A stretch of DNA of 64,000 nt from Chitiniphilus purpureus. Its GTDB lineage: Bacteria; Pseudomonadota; Gammaproteobacteria; Burkholderiales; Chitinibacteraceae. The notes under the pieces are model-generated. The model made no database searches, had not been told where the DNA came from, and saw only the letters and a list, made by a program, of their open reading frames with translations. Shown piece by piece: positions 61,681-64,000 of the stretch. The translations under genes and the position numbers were made by a program. Each line of letters opens with the position of its first letter. Position 1 is the stretch's first letter. The stretch is taken from contig NZ_CP106753.1 of assembly GCF_025642115.1 (NCBI RefSeq), positions 1,883,501 to 1,947,500 of the forward strand. The letters run 5' to 3'.

Positions 61681-62567
61681 GCATCGATACGTATGGCAGC
61701 GGTACGGGCATCATCATCCGCGGCGATCGCACCACCCCGTTCGGGGCGCTCAAGAAGGAAAGCGTATTCAAGCAGCTCGCCGAATCGGGCTACATCCTGT
61801 TCCGCGATTTCCAGGTCGATATCGAGCGCTTTTCGCAATTCGTCCAGGCATTGAGCGTGCGCGTGACGCTCGATCCGGCGCGCAGCTTTGGCGGTGGGCG
61901 CGACGTGGCGCAGAAGGTGGATGCCGGATACGACGCGCTGGGATTGCATTGCGAAAACGGCAACAGCCCGTTCATGCCGCATTTGTGCTGGTTCTATTGC
62001 GAGAAGGCCCCCAAGCTCGGCTCGCAGACCACGGTATGTGACGGCTACCGGGTCTGGGACAGACTCAGCCCGCAAAGCCAGAAGGCCTTTCTGGAACAGG
62101 ACATCGTCTACAACCGCAACGTGGAAGAGGCCAAGTGGAAGCGCTTCGTCTTCCATATGCTGCAGCAGGCCAAGCCGCTGGAAGACATCCGCCTCGACGA
62201 TCTGATCGCGCTGGTCAACGACCCGGAGCAGACCCGGATCACCGACAACGGCGACGGCTCGATCCACTATGCCTTCAGGACCGCGGCCGTCCACCCCACG
62301 CTGTTCAGCGAACGGCCCGCCTTCGCCAACAGCATCCTCGGGCCGTCGTACCACTACGAAAAGCCGGTCATCACCTTCGCCGACGAATCGCCGCTGACCG
62401 CCGAACTGCTTGAGGAAATCGCATCCGTCTCGGAAAGCGTGACCGACAACCTGGATTGGCAGGACGGCGACGTGGCGCTGATCGACAACACCCGGGTCAT
62501 GCACGGCCGTCGTGCCATCGTCGACCCTGACCGCTCCATCTACAACGCGCTGAGCTACGTGAGCTGA
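61665..62567 (+). CDS. TauD/TfdA-family Fe(II)/2-oxoglutarate dioxygenase
   Basis: A 300-residue non-haem iron oxygenase. The facial triad is His95-x-Glu97 (LHCENGNSPFMP) and His280 (RVMHGRR), with Arg290 ten residues later as the expected 2-oxoglutarate ligand. The carboxylate is present, so it is a hydroxylase or desaturase type rather than a halogenase. AGGAGG precedes the ATG at 61665. Confidence 0.87.
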   Translation: MSHGMSIDTYGSGTGIIIRGDRTTPFGALKKESVFKQLAESGYILFRDFQVDIERFSQFVQALSVRVTLDPARSFGGGRDVAQKVDAGYDALGLHCENGNSPFMPHLCWFYCEKAPKLGSQTTVCDGYRVWDRLSPQSQKAFLEQDIVYNRNVEEAKWKRFVFHMLQQAKPLEDIRLDDLIALVNDPEQTRITDNGDGSIHYAFRTAAVHPTLFSERPAFANSILGPSYHYEKPVITFADESPLTAELLEEIASVSESVTDNLDWQDGDVALIDNTRVMHGRRAIVDPDRSIYNALSYVS

Positions 62568-62572
62568 TCGCC

Positions 62573-62908
62573 ATGAAATACACGATCGTCGTGACCTACT
62601 CCTTCAGCCCCGAGTGGCTGCAGAAGAGCTGGGAAGCGCGCGCCGAATACGAAAAACGCCACGTGCGGCCGATCTTCGCGGAATACGCCAGCGACGTGCA
62701 GGTGCGCTTCTTCGATGCCGAGGCATTCAGCGCCCGTTTCAGCGACTTCATGATCCTCGAAACGACGGACCTCAAACGCTACTACTACCTGATCGAAGCA
62801 CTGCGTGACAGTCCGCTGTTCAAGGATGGCCTCGTCGAATTCAAGGACATCTTCCTGGGCATCGAAGACGGCTTCCAGGATTACGAACGTGAAGTACGGA
62901 ATCTCTAA
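62573..62908 (+). CDS. Small darcynin-like protein of unknown function
   Basis: A 111-residue alpha/beta protein (MKYTIVVTYSFSPEWLQ at the N terminus) with a ferredoxin-like strand/helix pattern. It resembles the darcynin family by memory of its sequence pattern, which I cannot verify here. It starts five bases after the dioxygenase gene and precedes the diiron-like gene. No catalytic motif is evident; it may be a small accessory protein or a dimeric alpha-beta barrel enzyme. Confidence 0.65.
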   Translation: MKYTIVVTYSFSPEWLQKSWEARAEYEKRHVRPIFAEYASDVQVRFFDAEAFSARFSDFMILETTDLKRYYYLIEALRDSPLFKDGLVEFKDIFLGIEDGFQDYEREVRNL

Positions 62909-62930
62909 CCAAACACTGAAGGTATAGAAA

Positions 62931-63830
62931 ATGAATCGCGAGCAACTGCATCAGATCAACGCGCGCGCGCACGAGCGCACCTTTCACCCCGCGGAACTCG
63001 AATGGCCCCAGTCGTTCCCGCAGGAGGAGCTGGACTTCATCTCCCGAATGAGCTTTGGCGAGACCGGCCATGACTACAAGGCGATCGCCTATATCACCAA
63101 GGAGCTGGCGCAGCTGGCCGAGATCGAGCGCCACGTCTCGGCCGTATTGACCTACGTGCTGTCCGAACTGCAGGCCGACGACGGTCCGCTGGCCGACGGC
63201 TTTGAACTGCACCATGCGCTCAGCTGCTTCGCCGCCGAGGAGCTGCAGCACGCCAACCTGTTCTACCGCTACGTGCGGTTGCTGTCGGGCCGGGATTTCA
63301 AGTACCCGGAAAACCTGTTCGACATGCGCGTCGCGCCGTATCAGGGACCCGATTCCCCGTATGTGAAGCTCGCGGCGCTGTGTTGCTCGGCCTATATCGG
63401 CGAATCGGTCATCACGGTCTTCGAGCGCCGCGCACGGGCGATGGACCCGGAGATGCAGTTCTTCTTCACCCGGTTGCTGTATCTGCACGGGCTGGACGAA
63501 GCGCGGCATATCCAGCTTGACCATTTCGTCTTCGACCATGTGATCCCGTCGCTGAGCCCGCAGGAAAAGCGCCGCATGCGCCAGATCCTGGACAGCACCG
63601 AGGCGTTGAACACCGAGCTGGCCATGCGCTTCGAAGCACACGCCAAGCAGCACTTCGAGGTGGACTACACCGACGGCAACCCCGGGCATGCCACCCAGCT
63701 CAAGCTCACGCTGGCATTCCGCGAGCTCGTGTTCGGCAAGCAGGACATCTGCAAGGTGGACGACGCGATGTGCGACGAGCAACGCCAGCTGATCGAAGAT
63801 TTTTCCAGTTCCCGCTGCGTGCACGCCTGA
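62931..63830 (+). CDS. Diiron oxygenase-like protein (AurF type)
   Basis: A 299-residue all-helical protein with paired metal-ligand motifs: Glu103-Glu104-x-x-His107 (AAEELQHANLF) and Glu190-x-x-His193 (LDEARHIQLDH), plus ESVITVFERR between them. This fits p-aminobenzoate N-oxygenase (AurF) and related diiron enzymes, which oxidise amino groups or C-H bonds. It could act on the amino group introduced by the oxoamine synthase; that is inference. Confidence 0.68.
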   Translation: MNREQLHQINARAHERTFHPAELEWPQSFPQEELDFISRMSFGETGHDYKAIAYITKELAQLAEIERHVSAVLTYVLSELQADDGPLADGFELHHALSCFAAEELQHANLFYRYVRLLSGRDFKYPENLFDMRVAPYQGPDSPYVKLAALCCSAYIGESVITVFERRARAMDPEMQFFFTRLLYLHGLDEARHIQLDHFVFDHVIPSLSPQEKRRMRQILDSTEALNTELAMRFEAHAKQHFEVDYTDGNPGHATQLKLTLAFRELVFGKQDICKVDDAMCDEQRQLIEDFSSSRCVHA

Positions 63831-63840
63831 GGAGCCGAAC

Positions 63841-64000
63841 ATGACTAGTTCCGCCGGAGCGACGGTGGCTGCACCGGTTGCCGTCAGCGCCCGTCCGCTG
63901 CTGACCCTGCTTGCGATGCTCGCGCTTTTCCTTGCCGCGATGGACAGCACCGCCATGGGCACGCTGCTGCCCTTCATCAAGGGGCAGCTCGGCGACGAGG
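63841..64000 (+). CDS. MFS transporter, N-terminal part (cut by window end)
   Basis: The frame starts with MTSSAGATVAAPVAV and continues to the end with a hydrophobic helix and LFLAAMDSTAMGTLLPFI, the D-x-T motif of 14-helix drug:proton antiporters. GAGGAGCC lies before the ATG. As the next gene in the cluster it may export the product. Only 53 residues are visible. Confidence 0.75.
   Translation, partial: MTSSAGATVAAPVAVSARPLLTLLAMLALFLAAMDSTAMGTLLPFIKGQLGDE

Noticed and set aside
61665-62567. Non-haem iron halogenase
   Set aside because: Halogenases of this fold lack the carboxylate of the triad; Glu97 is present.

Overview
The window is a dense, GC-rich chromosomal segment of a flagellated Gram-negative bacterium. 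The gene orders nusA-infB-rbfA-truB-rpsO-pnp, rluD/pgeF divergent from bamD, and fliK-fliLMNOPQR opposite flhB-flhA-flhF-flhG-fliA, together with the protein sequences, point to a betaproteobacterium, most likely Neisseriales (Chromobacterium/Chitinibacter relatives). The taxonomic call is inference, since no rRNA is present.

Layout. (1) 0-8.5 kb, plus strand: translation/transcription operon nusA, infB, rbfA, truB, rpsO, pnp. (2) 8.6-19.4 kb: uvrB with a MarR-type regulator, then an acetate module on the minus strand (acs, a DnaQ-type exonuclease, a cNMP/CBS/DUF294 protein, actP, a DUF485 protein) with a divergent LysR gene. (3) 19.5-23.3 kb, minus: rpmG, rpmB, ftsK and a PlsC-like acyltransferase. 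(4) 23.4-40.9 kb: flagellar region. The minus strand carries flhB, flhA, flhF, flhG, fliA and a motA/motC-type stator gene. A four-gene MCE (Mla-like) lipid transport operon sits between flhG and fliA, and an rluA gene lies on the opposite strand between flhA and flhF. The plus strand carries fliK-fliL-fliM-fliN-fliO-fliP-fliQ-fliR, with a good sigma-54 promoter before fliK. (5) 41.0-47.2 kb: folE2, a small membrane protein, a membrane C13-type peptidase, a ZIP metal transporter, pgeF, rluD and bamD. (6) 47.2-47.7 kb: four tRNA genes (Ala, Glu, Arg, Glu) closed by a terminator. (7) 48.3 kb to the window end: a colinear plus-strand cluster of at least 15 genes that looks like an undescribed lipid or secondary-metabolite pathway.

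The cluster begins with a GNAT-like domain fused to an alpha-oxoamine synthase, followed by an acyl carrier protein and a fatty acyl-AMP ligase. This trio could load a fatty acid on ACP, condense it with an amino acid and acylate the product. Next come a Tat-exported small subunit plus GMC flavoenzyme, a second FAD oxidoreductase, an SDR, a TetR regulator, a lipoprotein metallo-beta-lactamase-fold hydrolase, a thermostable-hemolysin-family protein, a second AMP-binding enzyme whose usual A10 lysine is arginine, an Fe(II)/2-oxoglutarate dioxygenase, a small darcynin-like protein, a diiron-oxygenase-like protein and the start of an MFS transporter. Two nearly identical 23-bp operator-like sites (21 of 23 bases shared), one before the first gene and one before the hydrolase gene, suggest that the TetR protein controls both transcription units.
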